Below, piece by piece: positions 1-12,235 of a stretch of DNA of 64,000 nucleotides. Position 1 is the first letter of the stretch. Every line of letters begins with the position of its first letter. The notes under the pieces were generated by a model. That model ran no database searches, was not told the DNA's origin, and saw only the letters and a list, made by a program, of their open reading frames with translations. The translations under genes and the position numbers were made by a program. Origin of the DNA: Pollenia angustigena (taxonomy: Eukaryota > Arthropoda > Insecta > Diptera > Polleniidae); the NCBI GenBank assembly GCA_930367215.1, contig OV884057.1, positions 112,617,284-112,681,283 of the forward strand, written 5' to 3'.

Positions 1-167
1 ATGGGTATGTTTTAACTACCACCAATCACAACTCATGGTGAATATATTTTTTTTTTTTGAACAGCACTGTATAGAGGCGTTCCTGCCAAAAAGAGAAAAT
101 TTAAATTTTTCACACATTCAGCCCAATTGTGAATACAAATTCCTAGGGAGTTTTTTCCCTTTTCCCA

Positions 168-565
168 TTTTTATACCCTCCACCACAATAAGTTGTGAAG
201 AGGTAATACTAAGTTTGTCATTCCGTGTGAAACTTTTTTAAAATTAATCTCAGACCCCATAAAGAATATATATTCTGGCTCCTTGAGTAATTCTAAGTCG
301 AGTAAGCCATGTCCGTCTGTCCGTCTACTCTCCCTACTCCCGGAAAACAGTTTATTACGCATAAAACCGTAAAACATAATGCTATCATAATAGAAATTGG
401 TACGTCACAGTTTTATAAGACTATAAATAAATTTCGTGAAGATGCTATCAAAATAAAATTTAATACCTCAGTTTTATATGACTAGAAATCACACTTATAA
501 ATTTCGTGATGATCGGTCCATAATTTACTATATGCCCCATATAAAGCCCACTCTGGTAAATTAAT
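168..565 (+). repeat. Dispersed fly repeat (tataccctt / ccgtctgtccgtc family)
   Basis: Non-coding dispersed repeat. It has a 'tataccctccacc' start, then 'aagtttgtcattccg', 'accccataaagaatatatattctgg' in pieces, and a 'ccgtctgtccgtc' tract. Its 3' part (455-565) recurs inverted at about 10862-10970. Better copies are at 14618-15410, 15398-15615 and 37226-38890. Similar tracts are common in higher-fly genomes (general knowledge). The transposition mechanism is not evident here. Confidence 0.6.
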
Positions 566-1480
566 CAAATACATCTAACAAACAAACGATTGGTCAGCCT
601 CCCATGCCTTCGTTGTAGTTTTGAAAGACAAGAATAATGTTCAGATCTACTTTTTTTAAAGCAGTTCCATCTTCTCACCTTACCAAGTGGATAAACAAAA
701 TCGCAGTTTGTACACATGGTACATACACTTGTCTAGCCACCGCACGTAAAAAATGTTATTGGCTGTATCAAATTAGTAGTAAAATTCAGCATAGGCTTTC
801 TTTGACATAATCCAGTGGGCATTTATTTGTTCTTTTTCCCTAACGGTACCAGAAGCACTTTAACTGGCTTCGCGTAAATCTCGCAGCAATGTTTGCCTAA
901 TAAAAAAATTGTCGAATTATAGGCCCAACATCTGCTTTTTCCAACCAGTGGCCTGATTCTGGCAGTCGTGATCGAGTACTTTCTCAATTCGAAAGCAATT
1001 TAATATCCATTTAATTTTCAGAGTTGTTAAGCATTAATTTAAGTTTCTAAATACTGAAAAAATTACTTTCGTATTGAAAAAAGTACTCGATCACAACTGC
1101 CAGAATTAGGCCCCAGTTCTTGGCTACTTTCAATCCTTATTTCTCATTTCTCGATTCTCTTGCCGATTTCCAGCTATGGGCAAATGCAAAATGAAAATGC
1201 AAAAAGAGCGAACGATGTGTGTACATCAGGGATTTCCATTTCTTTGCACAATTGTGCAAAACAAAATTTACACATATTTTTATGCTCTTCAATTTAGTCG
1301 TCGATGTGACTTCGACAAGTGTACATGTCTAGCGGATGCTATATTATTTTGTTTCAGCAAACACTCAAAAAATATTGTGCGGACAAAAATGCTTTTGGTA
1401 ACATCCAATGCCTTGCGTGCAATTTTTATTTAGAGCTCAAATTTTAAGACTTAAATGTAGAATAATATAACATTTCATTA
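566..1480. other. Intergenic stretch with a solo hAT-like terminus
   Basis: No gene is recognised. At 1227-1260 there is a CAGGGATTTCCATTTC-type terminus followed by the palindrome TTGCACAATTGTGCAA. The same terminus occurs inverted inside the hAT element to the right (about 4577-4608). The 8-mer gtgtacat lies immediately before it (1219-1226) and again at 1319-1326, so a short remnant with a target duplication is possible. Short ORFs here look random. Confidence 0.4.
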
Positions 1481-1488
1481 GTTTACAT

Positions 1489-4400
1489 CAGTGATGTCAA
1501 TTATGATTGTGTTGGTGAGATTACTCTTATCTCTTACATGCCCAGCGGGCGAAATATGCGGTTGCGAGGCCTATTGCGAGGCCTTATAAAAGACCTTTTC
1601 TAAGGGTCATCTATGTTCGATTTAATTGTTGGGAATCAGGTAAGGTATTAAAACTTACAAAACATTTTCATGAAAGGGCGATGCAAACACCAGGACCAGC
1701 ATTATGCGAGGAAATATAGTTCATGCTTTCCATTCATTTTTGATCAGACCATTTAAAGTTAACTTACATTTATTGCTATGAAGACTTAAAAGCAATAAAT
1801 AATAATACAATTATCGAAAAATGTTGAGTTATGGACAGACACAATCAGTTATTATTTAAATAAATTTAATTTGGAACCTCAGAAACTTTGCTTATTTTTT
1901 GGAAAAATTGCGCAGTTCACAATATTTGAAGTCTTTTTACAACATAATACAATTCTTTCCAATATTTTTCGTTTTTTGCTCAACATACCTTTGCGAATTC
2001 TAACAATGAAAATTCATTTGCTCATACTAATGCAAATATTAAGTTTAAAAATATTCTGTAAGTATTTACCACCATTATAAAAAGAGAAGATTTTACTAGC
2101 CTATAATAAATACTTTTATTTACCAATAATATCTTCTAAATTTATATTGCAGTTTCGTAACAACAAAACATTTTTTAGGTTTGCGGATGTTAATTTATTG
2201 CGTTGTTTTGAGCAAATGTATTTCAAATCGGAAAATATTTGTTCGCAAAGATATGTTGAGGAGAAAAGCGACAAACATTTGAAGGAATTTTTTTTTAATA
2301 TAGGATATAGCGCCCCGTCGTAATTTTTCCAGAACTCAATAATATTTTCCCTGTCTGGAGGATTAATTTCGCTCCTAAGTATGATTAGTTCCGACTGGAT
2401 GCTGAATTCATAACTCTCAATGTGGCACTTAAAGGGATTTTGGAATATGTTAAGTAGTGGTTTTATATCCTCAAAATCTTGAAAACGATCTTGAAAGTTG
2501 TAAAAAAGGTTTTCAAAAATTGCCAAATACACAGATTTTTTCAAATATTTCTCCTTGTCATAAATAAGCAAAGTTTTAGGAAAGTTGGAAAAATCTTCAT
2601 TATTTATTTCATTTGTTAATAAAAATAATTTGGTTTTAAAATTAAAAACAATCGAATATATGTCACTTAAATTGTTTCCCTTTCCTTGTAGTTCCAAATT
2701 TAGCTCATTTAAAATACTGCTTGTATCCGCCAGAAACGCAAGGTCTAAAATGAACTCATAATCATTCAACTGTAATAATTCACATTCGTCTAAATTTTCA
2801 GTTTCCCAAAAACGCAACACCTCTTTTCTAAGATAGAATAACCTGTTTAGACAATCACCCCGACTAAGCCAACGAACTTCCGTAAACATTTTTAAGTCGT
2901 GGTGATTGGCGTTTACGTTTTTAAGAAAACTTACAAATTTTCTGTGCGTTAATGAATGATGACCCCCCCGTATTCTATTGATTATCCGCTCTGCAGTCTT
3001 AATAGCGGCATGATCACTTAAAAATTTTGAGGCAAGCATGGACTGATGAATTATGCAATGGAAAGCATGTACATCAATTCCATTTTGCTTAAGCTGTCCT
3101 ACGAAACCTTCATACTTCCCGGCCATAACGTTTGCACCATCCGTGCAAAAAGAAAAATATTCACAATTTTTTAACTTTTCCCTAATCACAGATTGTATAT
3201 GTGCAGCTAAAATTGATGTGCGCTTGACGACACTATTTCGGCTCATGGGAAGCGTTTTTATTACGCTGCAATCGATTTTCAGTTTTTCCAAAACTGCATT
3301 GAAAAGCTTTTTTATAAATGCCCCATCGGAAAATGGTCTTCCCTGTTTTACTATTTCCAAAGTTAGTAAATTTGATATTTCTATTTTTAACTCTTCTATC
3401 CTATCTTCATGCTCTTCTTCTTGTGATACCCAACTTTTAAAGCTATCCAAATAAACCTTTTTTTAATCTTATATTGGTTTTCCCTTTCTTTTACTTCATA
3501 TTGTTTAATATAATTATGGAAATGATCATTATGCCTTTTCAAAGTATACAATCTCTTAAGTTCAAATGTTTTAAAACATAAGAGACATTGAAAATAATTA
3601 AATGCATTTTTTATCATAAAATATTTTTTATATGGCATCATTTATCTTTTTTTTAATATACTCATCCGCTTGCACGTCCGTTATCGCTGTCTACAAGACT
3701 ATTAAATGAAATTCTAATTTGAAGTTTACAGGTATACACAATTGTACATAGAAATGGTCTATTTATTCAAAAATAAAATAAATTACATGAGAATTATAAC
3801 GTGAAAAAGTTATTTTAGTAAAAAGTTAGGGTATTCATAGTGGTAAGTAAAATAGAAAGGGTATTGACGGTGTTGGGTTACTCATACTTCAAACATCTGT
3901 GCATACATTTTAATTCTAGCTAATGGTATATCATAACTTTTTACAAAATACCAAATGCGCAGCTGAGTTTGCCTGCAAAAACGTATAAAGTCATTATAAC
4001 AGGTCAAAGTTACGTTAAATAAATACCATAAATTAGTAAGGTTTACTCTTTAGACTCGGTCATATAATTGTAGCATAAAAAAGTAAGCAATAAAAATAGT
4101 GCGAAACAATAAAGTTTCATTAATACATCAATAAAACACATCTTCTTACCCAAAAATTTTACCTGCTGTCACATTTGCTTTTATGTGTATAGGTTTACAC
4201 ATAAATTGTAGCAAAACAAGACTTTTTTAACTTGTTTTTTAAATATTTTTACCTACTTAAGAAAAGAGTTTTCAAAAAAAAAAACCCACCGACGCGATTG
4301 GTACAGAAACAAAAATATTCTTACAAACACAAAATACCAACAAATTCTTGTGGCTTTTTCTTTTCTTAACAATTTCTGCATTTAGGTACGTCTTTTTAAC

Positions 4401-4915
4401 GAAAGAAAAAGGGACCCTGTTACAGGCATCAACGAATTTTTTTCACGAACAAAACACATATCGTTAGCTTAAATGCAAAACAATTATTTTGAAAATTTGA
4501 AATTTTTGTTGATTAGGATTCACTTTACATATATATTTCTATAAAATTTTAAAATTCTATCTTAAAAAATAACCACAATTGCACAATTGTGCAAAGAAAT
4601 GGAAATCCCTGTTTTAAAATCATTGTACAATGTCAAAAACAGAAATAAAACAAAACAAAAACATAGATAATAAATAAAATAAAAAAGATAATAAAACAAA
4701 AAAAAAAAGATGTACCTACATACAGTTATTGTATATTTATTTATATACATAAATATATTTAGAGGCCTCAAAACAGACCTTGCAATATTTGCGATATTTC
4801 CCGCTGAATGAGAGTGTTTCTCAGTAAACAATTATATTTTACGCTCGCAAAATAAAAGAGCGTAAGCGTACATGTGAATTAATTTGCACAATTGTGCAAG
4901 GCGCTGACATCCCTG
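1489..4915 (-). mobile_element. hAT transposon, ZBED/DUF4371-like, copy 1 (complete ends, defective)
   Basis: The element is 3427 bp and is flanked by a perfect 8-bp target duplication, gtttacat, at 1481-1488 and 4916-4923. Its ends are CAGTGATGTCA and, on the other strand, CAGGGATGTCA. This is an 11-bp terminal inverted repeat with one mismatch, followed by weaker subterminal inverted similarity (CAGCGGG, GAGGCC). The transposase runs on the minus strand at about 3641-2116. The 5' 1.27 kb (3650-4915) is non-coding. An 8-bp TSD and CAG ends are hAT hallmarks. A truncated copy lies at 15616-18408. Confidence 0.93.
2116..3641 (-). pseudogene. hAT transposase (BED-like zinc finger, DUF4371, hAT C-terminal dimerisation), copy 1
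   Basis: Cut-and-paste transposase of the ZBED5/SCAND3/GTF2IRD2-like hAT group. The N-terminal part (3641-3460) carries a C-x2-C ... H-x4-H finger (residues about 20-44). A 1-bp loss in a T run near 3458-3464 (7 T here, 8 in copy 2) shifts it out of frame with the 444-residue main ORF at 3450-2116. That ORF has the CTDGAN motif, a MFTEVRWLSRG motif, and a hAT-type C-terminus with an LFSSTYLCEQIFSDLK dimerisation segment. It lacks 66 residues that copy 2 has between FSFC and TDGAN. The lost segment contains the DEST motif, probably the first catalytic Asp. The deletion is 198 bp, in frame, with its junction at GCAAA (3145-3149). This copy is therefore unlikely to encode an active enzyme. Confidence 0.88.
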
Positions 4916-5039
4916 GTTTACATGCAAAGCAAAGAACTTTGTAAAATGGTAATTATTTGAGATTTAAAATCAATTTTTAAAATTTCAGATAAAAATGCGT
5001 CAACAGATATTATTAAGGAAAAAATATTGTATTCTAATA

Positions 5040-5527
5040 ATTTGTAATTTTCAAATAATATCTACATTGTTTAGCATTTAAGCTAACGATATGTGTTTTG
5101 TTTGTGAAAAAAATTATTTGATGCCTGTAAAAGGGTCCCTTTTTGTATCGTTAAAAAGACGTACCTAAATGCAGAAATTATTAAGAAAAAAAAACCACAA
5201 GAATTTGTTGGTATTTTGTGCTTGCAAAAATATTTTTGTTTCTGTACCAATCGCGTCGGTGGGTTTTTTTGCTTTGAAAACACTTTTCTTAAGTAAGTAA
5301 AAATATTTAAAAAACAAGTTAAAAAAGTCTTGTTTTCCTACAATTATGTATAAACCTATACACATAAAAGCAAATGTGACAGCAGGTAAACTTTTTGGGT
5401 AAGAAGATGTGTTTTATTGATGTATTAATGAAACTTTATTGTTTCGCACTTTTTGTATTGCTTACTTTTTTATGCTACAATTATATGACAGAGTACAAAG
5501 AATTAACCTTACTAATTTATGGCACTA
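5040..5527 (-). repeat. Inverted fragment of the same ZBED-like hAT
   Basis: This stretch is the reverse complement of about 4030-4520 inside the neighbouring hAT element, with only scattered differences. It lies outside that element's target duplication, so it is a separate fragment. With the element it forms a ~450-bp-arm inverted repeat about 550 bp apart. No coding function. Confidence 0.8.
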
Positions 5528-6875
5528 GCAAAAAGTAAACAAAAAAATTTAGCTTTCTACCCATTGGACCCATTTGGGGCCACCCTACCAATCTAAGCCC
5601 CCTTTCGTTCAACTATTATTATATATATCCAATTTCATTATAATTTGCCAAAACGACTGTATTTAAATAAATTCAGGCTAAAAACGCGTAAAACCATTCG
5701 GGCAATGAATTACCATACATGGAAAGAATTATTTTCTAAATATGGCTTGAACCAAGACAATTTTGCATGATTCTCGTTAATGCCAAAAGTTACTTATTCT
5801 AAATACACTTTGCAACAAAAAAAAAACAAGCAGTTTGGGATTGAAATCCAGCAAAATCGGTTCAGTAGGATCAGAGCTGTGAATCAAAATTTGGAACCAC
5901 CACCCTTAAAAGATGATAATTTTGTTACAAAAACTAACATAAAGGTTGGAATAACACAGAAAAAATTATTAGTAGTTTTTTATCAATTAAAAAGTATTTA
6001 AATTTAATTACTGGGATAATTGAACCAATTATTTTTTTTGTTGAAAGAAAATTAAAAATATTATTTTGATTAAATTCATATTTAAGTTGTTCTGAAATAA
6101 ATTTTTAATTTAAAAAATAATTAAATAACATAAAATTATTTCGTTTAAAACAAAATAATTTAAAATTTTGAAATTGTTGTTGGAAATTGTCAAAATCAAT
6201 CAACACATTGTTTGAAACGGCAAAGTTTTTTGATCCTTTTTTTAATTTAAATCAAAAATATCATTTAATGAAAAAAAAAAAATATTCAAAATATTAAATT
6301 TTTACAATTTTTGGTAATCAATATAATCATTTTGGAAATAGGTGCAAATGAGTTGCTTGATTCTATGAATTTGATATAAATTTGGTGATTAGAGACAATT
6401 TTTATTTTTTTCTGTAAATGCACGCAATAATATATAGGCCGCATATACAGATTATTCTGGGAAATTAATTAAATGCGCCTAATATCCTAGCAGATAAAGA
6501 TAATGCGGTAAAATTTCTTCCAACTTAGCTTCATATGGCCAGAAAAAATGTCATGAAATTTTGTGATATACGGTCCATAATTTATCTTAGATCCCATACG
6601 AAAAAAAAACTCGAAAACTAATTTCACTGCTGTATTGAAATTTATTCTAATTTATGTTTTTTATCACCAGAATCATGAAAATTTAATATAGGTCTAACTA
6701 AACCGCGACCAATGTTTATGCTAACGCCGTTTTTTTAAAATAATTTTTTTAATTTATAATATCTAGATACCATATAGAGAGCGCTCCTGAAATATTCAAA
6801 CCGTTGGTGGAAGGTGTCAATGATTCGGCACAGCCGAATATAGCACTCTAAATTGTTTTTAAATGAACTGTTTTA
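5528..6875. other. AT-rich intergenic DNA with decayed dispersed repeats
   Basis: No gene is recognised. 6430-6610 resembles a degraded copy of the repeat at 455-565. 6800-6850 carries an inverted end ('attcggcacagccgaat') matching the repeat end near 37240-37265. The rest is low-complexity A/T DNA. Confidence 0.5.
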
Positions 6876-7719
6876 TCTATATATATAAAATTGTAACGTT
6901 ACTGACACACAGCCTAAACGTCTGAAGCTAAAAAGTTGAAATTTGGATCCACTAAGACGGGTAAATTCGATAACCTTATATCTCCAAAACTAAAAGAGAT
7001 ACAAAAAAAAAACTGTAACGCTTATCGTTGTTCTTTAGAAAAATAAGCGGACAGGTGTCTGGTACTTTTTTGAAATTCGGTTCTTTTACTGAGAAATGGG
7101 TAAAATCTGAATTTTGGTTCTTTTTTGTCACCCCATCTATCCTTTGAATCATTAAACCTAGAAATAAAGTTTATTCCACATTCGAAACTTATCAAAATAT
7201 ACGAATATAAATTTTGGTACTTTTTCGAAATTCGAACGTTTCGGGTAGTTTTTTTTTACAACACATTTTTCTCCATTCATTAAGATATTCGTACTAAATT
7301 ATGGGCCCCCACTACAATACTGAAATTTTTGATACTTTAATCGGGGGGAAATAGTACCAAAATGGGAAATGCGGGAAATTTTATATCTTTCTTCAGCGTC
7401 TTAGTTCTACAACTGAGGGAACTTTTGTTCCCTCATTTGCTTTTGTGTTCTACGAGAGGTACTTTTTGAATTTTATATAATATTGGACACAGATACATAA
7501 AATTATAGGTGCATATGAACATATGAGATGAAAAATGTTTGAACCAGGATCACAAACTTTGGCATATAAATATGTTCATGAAAGAAAAGTCCCGATAACA
7601 AAGCAGCGGGTTAAATGCTAGAATTTAAACAAGTTAAAACCTAGAAAAATAAATTTTGGCATACAGATATGTCCACGAAGAAAAAGGAGACGCTTACGAA
7701 GAAGCGGGTTAAATGCTAA
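6876..7719 (+). mobile_element. Non-autonomous Helitron, copy 1
   Basis: The 5' end is TCTATATATATAAAATTG preceded by A. The 3' end is CTAA followed by T, with a subterminal hairpin (CGCTT/AAGCG) just upstream. There is no terminal inverted repeat and no target duplication. This fits Helitron rules: 5' TC, 3' hairpin plus CTRR, insertion between A and T. The interior has repeated 'tggtactttttgaa' modules and no Rep/helicase ORF. A second 3'-end-like motif (gcgggttaaatgctag) lies at about 7598-7621, about 100 bp inside the end, as also in the copy at 26349-27007. Confidence 0.75.
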
Positions 7720-8214
7720 TATACATATATTAATATTAAGTTTACTGTATTAAAAAATTGGTTAAAAATAATGAATGCATGACTAAATCTATTTTTGTAA
7801 TAAGAAAAAAATTGTACATATGGGCACATTTATTAAGGTAAGTGAATTCCCTTAGCAGCATTATTTATGCGAAATTAGTTTTAGCGTTTACAGTGAATTT
7901 CAGAAGGCTGCTAAAAATGGGATCAAAGGTAAATTATGGAACGTATATTTAAAAATTGAATGAAATTTTTTCCTGCCATATGAAGATAATGGCGTTTTCT
8001 TTTCTAAAAAATAATGATGCATTATAGTTGTGTAATATATTTATTAGGTTACACGAACCCTTACAAAGTGATACATTTCTCTAAATTGCAATGGAACAAA
8101 ATAATAGCTACGTTTTATACTCAACACTAATGTGTATTTAGCGTGTTAAATATTGAATGCAAAGTTTGTACTAAAAGCGATATTCACCACGCTTGTAGCA
8201 ATTTTCAACATTAA

Positions 8215-8488
8215 GGCCCTGAATTTGTAAAACGCAACGCAATCCCAAAAATAACATTGAAAGCAAAAACAATGTCAAAAATTTTTCAAAATTTTGTTGT
8301 TGCTTTCTACAGAAATACATATTGCGTTTAAAAATTATCAACGCCACAAGATATGCAGCGTTTAAAATTTAAAAATTTAATATTCATTTCTATAGAAAAC
8401 AACAACAAAATTATGAAATATTTTCGGTTTTGTTTTTGCTTTCAATATAATTTTTGGCGTTGCTTTTGCGTTTTACAAATTTAGGGCC
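8215..8488. mobile_element. Foldback MITE, Harbinger-like (GGCCCT ends, TAA target duplication)
   Basis: The element is 274 bp with long inverted arms beginning GGCCCTGAATTTGTAAAACG and ending with its near reverse complement. TAA flanks it at 8212-8214 and 8489-8491. A 3-bp TWA duplication and GG-rich ends fit PIF/Harbinger MITEs (inference). A relative is at 43905-44141. Confidence 0.75.
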
Positions 8489-8727
8489 TAAATTTTCTTA
8501 CAATTCCAATAAGCGTTAACAGCCAGGGTTGTCAGATTTTTTTGAGCTCCATCGCCAAACCAGATGTCTGAAATCGCCAAACGTCAATTTTGTTCAGTTT
8601 TTGTAAATTTTTTTAAATTAAATTTTGCATACAAAAAACGCTAGCATAATATTTCAGTCAAAAATCGCCAAAAACTGAGAAAAAATACAAAAAAGTCGCC
8701 AAAAGTAAATTTACCCACTTACAACTA

Positions 8728-9629
8728 AAGAGTGGTTAAATTTCAAGGGCCGATGTTGATTTTGAAAAAACAACACAAATTATTTAGGAAATTATGGTCA
8801 TTTATTTTTATTATGATAATATTGGTATGGTTCAATTATGTATGGAACAAAATATCGGCTAAATGGCCGCCGCGACCTCGGCGGCACACCTCCATCCGAT
8901 GGCCAAAATTTTCGATGACGCTGACGCATAATTGAGGGTATATGCCGTTAATGTGCCGAATCATCTCATCCTTTAGCTCTTAAATTGTTGCTGGCTTAGA
9001 AAATAGTCCATCGGTGTCAAATCACATGATCTTGGCGGACAATTGGCATCACCATAACGTAAGATAATACGACCATTGAATTTGTCTCGCAAAAGAGCCA
9101 TTGTTTCGTTAGCTGTGTGGCAAGTGGCACCGTCCTGTTGAAACCACATATCGTCCACATCCATATCTTCCAATGCGGGCCATAAAAAGTTCATTATCAT
9201 CTATAACGATAGCGAACACCATTCACAGTAATTGCCGACCGGCCTCATTTTGGAAAAAAATACGGCCCGATGATGCCGTCAGCCTATAAACCGCACCAAA
9301 GAGTCAATCTTTGTGGATGCATTGGTTTTTCCACAATCACTCTTGGATTATCATTCGCCCAAATGCGGCAATTCTGCTTATTGACGAATCCACTGAGGTG
9401 AAAATGTGCCTAATCACTGAATCACGAAGTGCACGATATGCATTTTGATTTGAACGCCCATTTTCATAATAAGCCTGAATTACTTTACCGCGTTGCTCGA
9501 TTGTGTATCTTTCCATGGTTCGAATTGAGTTAGTCTGAAATTGAGAAATGTCAAATGAAATGCAGAAAACAAGTTGACGTTTAGGTGTGGTTCACATTCA
9601 ACATCGGACCTTAAAATTTAACAACCCTT
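8728..9629 (-). mobile_element. rosa/mariner-like (ITm) transposon, defective
   Basis: The element is 902 bp and is flanked by TA at 8726-8727 and 9630-9631. Its ends are inverted repeats of about 35 bp (AAGAGTGGTTAAATTTCAAG on the left). The minus strand encodes transposase pieces. An N-terminal helix-turn-helix start lies near 9519. The C-terminal catalytic part (about 9460-8870) holds FQQDGATCHTA and PRSCDLTPMDYFL. Forty-one residues separate the two Asp residues (the last being PMD), which fits DD41D rosa-like enzymes. The middle is deleted and several frames are broken. An unoccupied copy of the insertion site survives at 10066-10141. Confidence 0.85.
8870..9519 (-). pseudogene. rosa/mariner-like transposase fragments
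   Basis: DDE transposase remnant on the minus strand. The longest clean piece (9200-8973) has the motifs FQQDGATCHTA and PRSCDLTPMDYF. Matching fragments continue both ways in other frames: a WANDNP-like segment near 9365-9340, a GPYFF segment near 9260, and a C-terminal ELKDEMIRHINGIYPQ-like tail at 8980-8920. The N-terminus near 9519-9420 reads as a homeodomain-like HTH. It is too short and frameshifted to be functional. Confidence 0.8.
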
Positions 9630-10403
9630 TACATTTAGAGTTGACAAAAAATCAATCAATTGTGGTCGGGATTGTAAGAAAAGATAAACTCACTGTTTAT
9701 TATTGTTGTTTTTGTTTAAGCTTTGATATTTTTACAAGTAAAACTGGGGCTTATAATTCTAATTCGGTTAACTGTTTTAATTGTATAATAAATTTAGTTT
9801 TTCTAAAATCTTTGGATAAAGTTTCCTGACGATCTGGCCTAAGCAACCAGTGAAATGCACATAGGAATAGCTTATCCCATCAACAATAAACTTCAGTTTG
9901 TCAATAGTATGAAATGGGAATTTTGCACATTATAACGTAACCTTGTTAATTAATTTTTGAATCCCAAGAAAAACTTTGATAGCTAATATGCGTGTGGCAG
10001 TGTAAATAAAACTGAACAGGCGAAATAAAGTAAAGAAATTTGTTTGTTTTTGGTTTTTTCTTTACCCACTTACAACTACATTTAGAGTTGACAAGAAATC
10101 AACCAATTGTGGTCGGGATTGTAAGAAAAGATAAACTCAAGTTAACTAAAAGTTAACTTTTTAGAGCGACGCATTGACGCTTCAATTTGGTTAACTTATC
10201 CGCGAGATTAACTTTTCCGAGAGTTAACTTTTTCGCGATTCTACTGTAATATAAATGGTAAAAATAGCCAAGTTAATCGCCAGTTATATCAGAAATCGCC
10301 ATAAAAGTCGCCAGTCGCCAAACGGGAATTCCCATCGCCAAATACTTTTCAAAATCGCCACGTTTGGCGAGAAATCACCATATCTGACAGCCCTGTTAAC
10401 AGC

Positions 10404-11381
10404 ACTGATTTTCAATAATTAATGTTAGCTGTTGTTAAAAATTTTGCGACAAAGAAATATAATAAAAGTAAAACAAACGAAAAACAAAAAGGTTTTATAT
10501 CCATCACAATAAAACTAAAAATCACAATATAACTCAAATTGTCCGCAAACACAAGAAAAAAACTACTTGCTTGCATAAAAAAGTACTTTACGCAGATGCA
10601 AAAAAGGGTATTTTCTCACACTCAGCTATAGGAATAAGTTTATTCCACCATGGTTATAACTGCGGGTAAGAAATGGAACAAATTTGCCATTTATTGTTGC
10701 AACATGTTTAGAAAGAAAAACGACAACTTTCACATTTTTGTATATTTTTTTTAGAATAGAACTAAAAGCCGCACGAATAATAGCATATATGGAACCTTAT
10801 TGTCTGAAAAGAAAACACCATAAGTTAGAACAAATTTTACCGCAATATCTAAATCTAGGCGTATTTAATTAATTTACCAGAGTGGGCTTTATATGGGGCC
10901 TATAGTAAATTATGGACCAAACAGCACAAAATTTATAAGTGTGATTTCTAGTCCTATAAAACTGAATTTAAAGCCCAATTTCTCAGGCTTATTTGGGAGA
11001 TATTGTGGTAGGAATTTCAGTAGTCCTCAAGAAAACAACATTCAAGGGTCTTCGTGAAAAAAGAGACTTGTGCCTCACTATAGATAAATCGACTGACATT
11101 TATTCACCCTCATGAATGGGCAGATTCATTTCGTATATGCTAAGGATTCTCCTTTATCGAAAAAAGCGTAACTGGTTTCGTCTCGCTTTCTTACGCACTG
11201 CGGTGTTTGTGTGTTATTATTGAAATCATCTTCATATCAGCTACCTCATTAGCGTTATACTTCTTTCCATCTGTAATACGGCTATCCATATCTTAAAAAG
11301 CAGAAGCAATCACGTACAATTAAAACATAGTCAAAGAGTATAGAACATTATAAACACGGTGGCAAAATGCATGACGTATCA
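10404..11381. other. Intergenic, mostly A/T-rich
   Basis: No gene is recognised. 10862-10970 is an inverted copy of the dispersed repeat segment at 455-565. 10800-10826 carries a 'gaaaagaaaacaccat' motif shared with the palindrome at 12236-12400. Nothing else is identified. Confidence 0.4.
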
Positions 11382-12172
11382 CATATGGGCAAATCCCAAA
11401 AACAGTCCACCAACCAAACATTTTTCAAATGAATTTTTTTTTTTATGGAATATAAGACTAGATGTATAATTTCATTTTTATATTAAAAACAATGTATTTC
11501 AATGATCATTAATGCAATAATTTTTACCAAATCCTACCCCACTGCTGATATCTTAATGTTATACATACGTGAATTTAGCATTATTTTAGGTGATTTTTGT
11601 GCTTAAAATAGCACTTACAGCAGACTTATCAAAAAATAAATTTCGTTAAAAAAAGAGTTGATATTCATTAGTTAAGAAATTAGTTTAAGAAATGCAATTC
11701 ATAAAAATATAATTTGTTTTGTTAAAATAAATAAAATATAATAATAAAATACTACTGGAAAAACTGTAGCGTGCGTCACAAAGGGTTCATGACTTTTGTC
11801 AAATCACATTTTTTGGCTGCGAATCAGGCTGCGTTTAGAATTCTCTTATACATAGTCATCTTTCTTTAAGGAATTAGATTTTGTATACCTTATCATGACA
11901 AATTCGCTAAAAATTTAGAAAAACGCACTTCAACCTTTGAAGTTACTTCCACTTTTTGTAGCGTACGTCATAAAACTTAATGATCAATTATTTCGCAACA
12001 AATACTTGCTAAAAAATTATAATATATGCCATTCGTAAGTACATATTAATGTCACTAAATACTATAGGTATATAAGTTGAAGCTATCTTTTTTGAAAGAC
12101 CAAACAATTTTTGTATTTCAATCAGAAAGCGCGTGCGAATGTAGCGTTCGTCACGCAGGATTTGCCCATATG
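11382..12172. mobile_element. TIR element with CATATGGGCAAATCC ends and GTAGCGTNCGTCA repeats
   Basis: The 791-bp element has inverted ends, CATATGGGCAAATCC at left and its exact complement at right. Internal motifs GTAGCGTGCGTCAC (near 11767), GTAGCGTACGTCA (near 11957) and GTAGCGTTCGTCAC (near 12140) repeat on one strand and resemble transposase-binding sites. No transposase is seen. A target duplication could not be fixed because CATATG is itself palindromic. A relative with CATATGGGCATTTCC ends is at 34427-35868. Confidence 0.65.
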
Positions 12173-12235
12173 GTACATAGGAAAAAGGCGATAAAACTAT
12201 TCTACGGTACAAAACATCACAAAAATTCACTTTAA

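Larger units (their letters stand above)
8524..10395. mobile_element. Non-autonomous hAT with TTGGCGA subterminal repeats, copy A
   Basis: The element is 1872 bp. Its ends are CAGGGTTGTCAGATTT and, inverted, CAGGGCTGTCAGATAT. A perfect 8-bp target duplication, ttaacagc, lies at 8516-8523 and 10396-10403. Both ends are studded with repeated TCGCCAAA/TTTGGCGA motifs, probably transposase-binding sites. It has no hAT transposase. It carries a mariner-type insertion (8728-9629). It also carries an internal direct repeat of about 80 bp (8711-8727 plus 9630-9692, and 10066-10141). The element at 51892-58376 has the same termini and belongs to the same family. Confidence 0.92.

Noticed and set aside
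3053..3454. Plus-strand 133-codon reading opposite the hAT transposase (and its twin at 16332-16931)
   Set aside because: Shadow frame of the transposase; it repeats in both copies only because the DNA repeats.
4031..5527. A single large foldback transposon spanning the ~450-bp inverted arms
   Set aside because: The left arm lies inside, and the right arm outside, a hAT bounded by a perfect target duplication. The left arm is also native to the second hAT copy, so the arms are independent family fragments.
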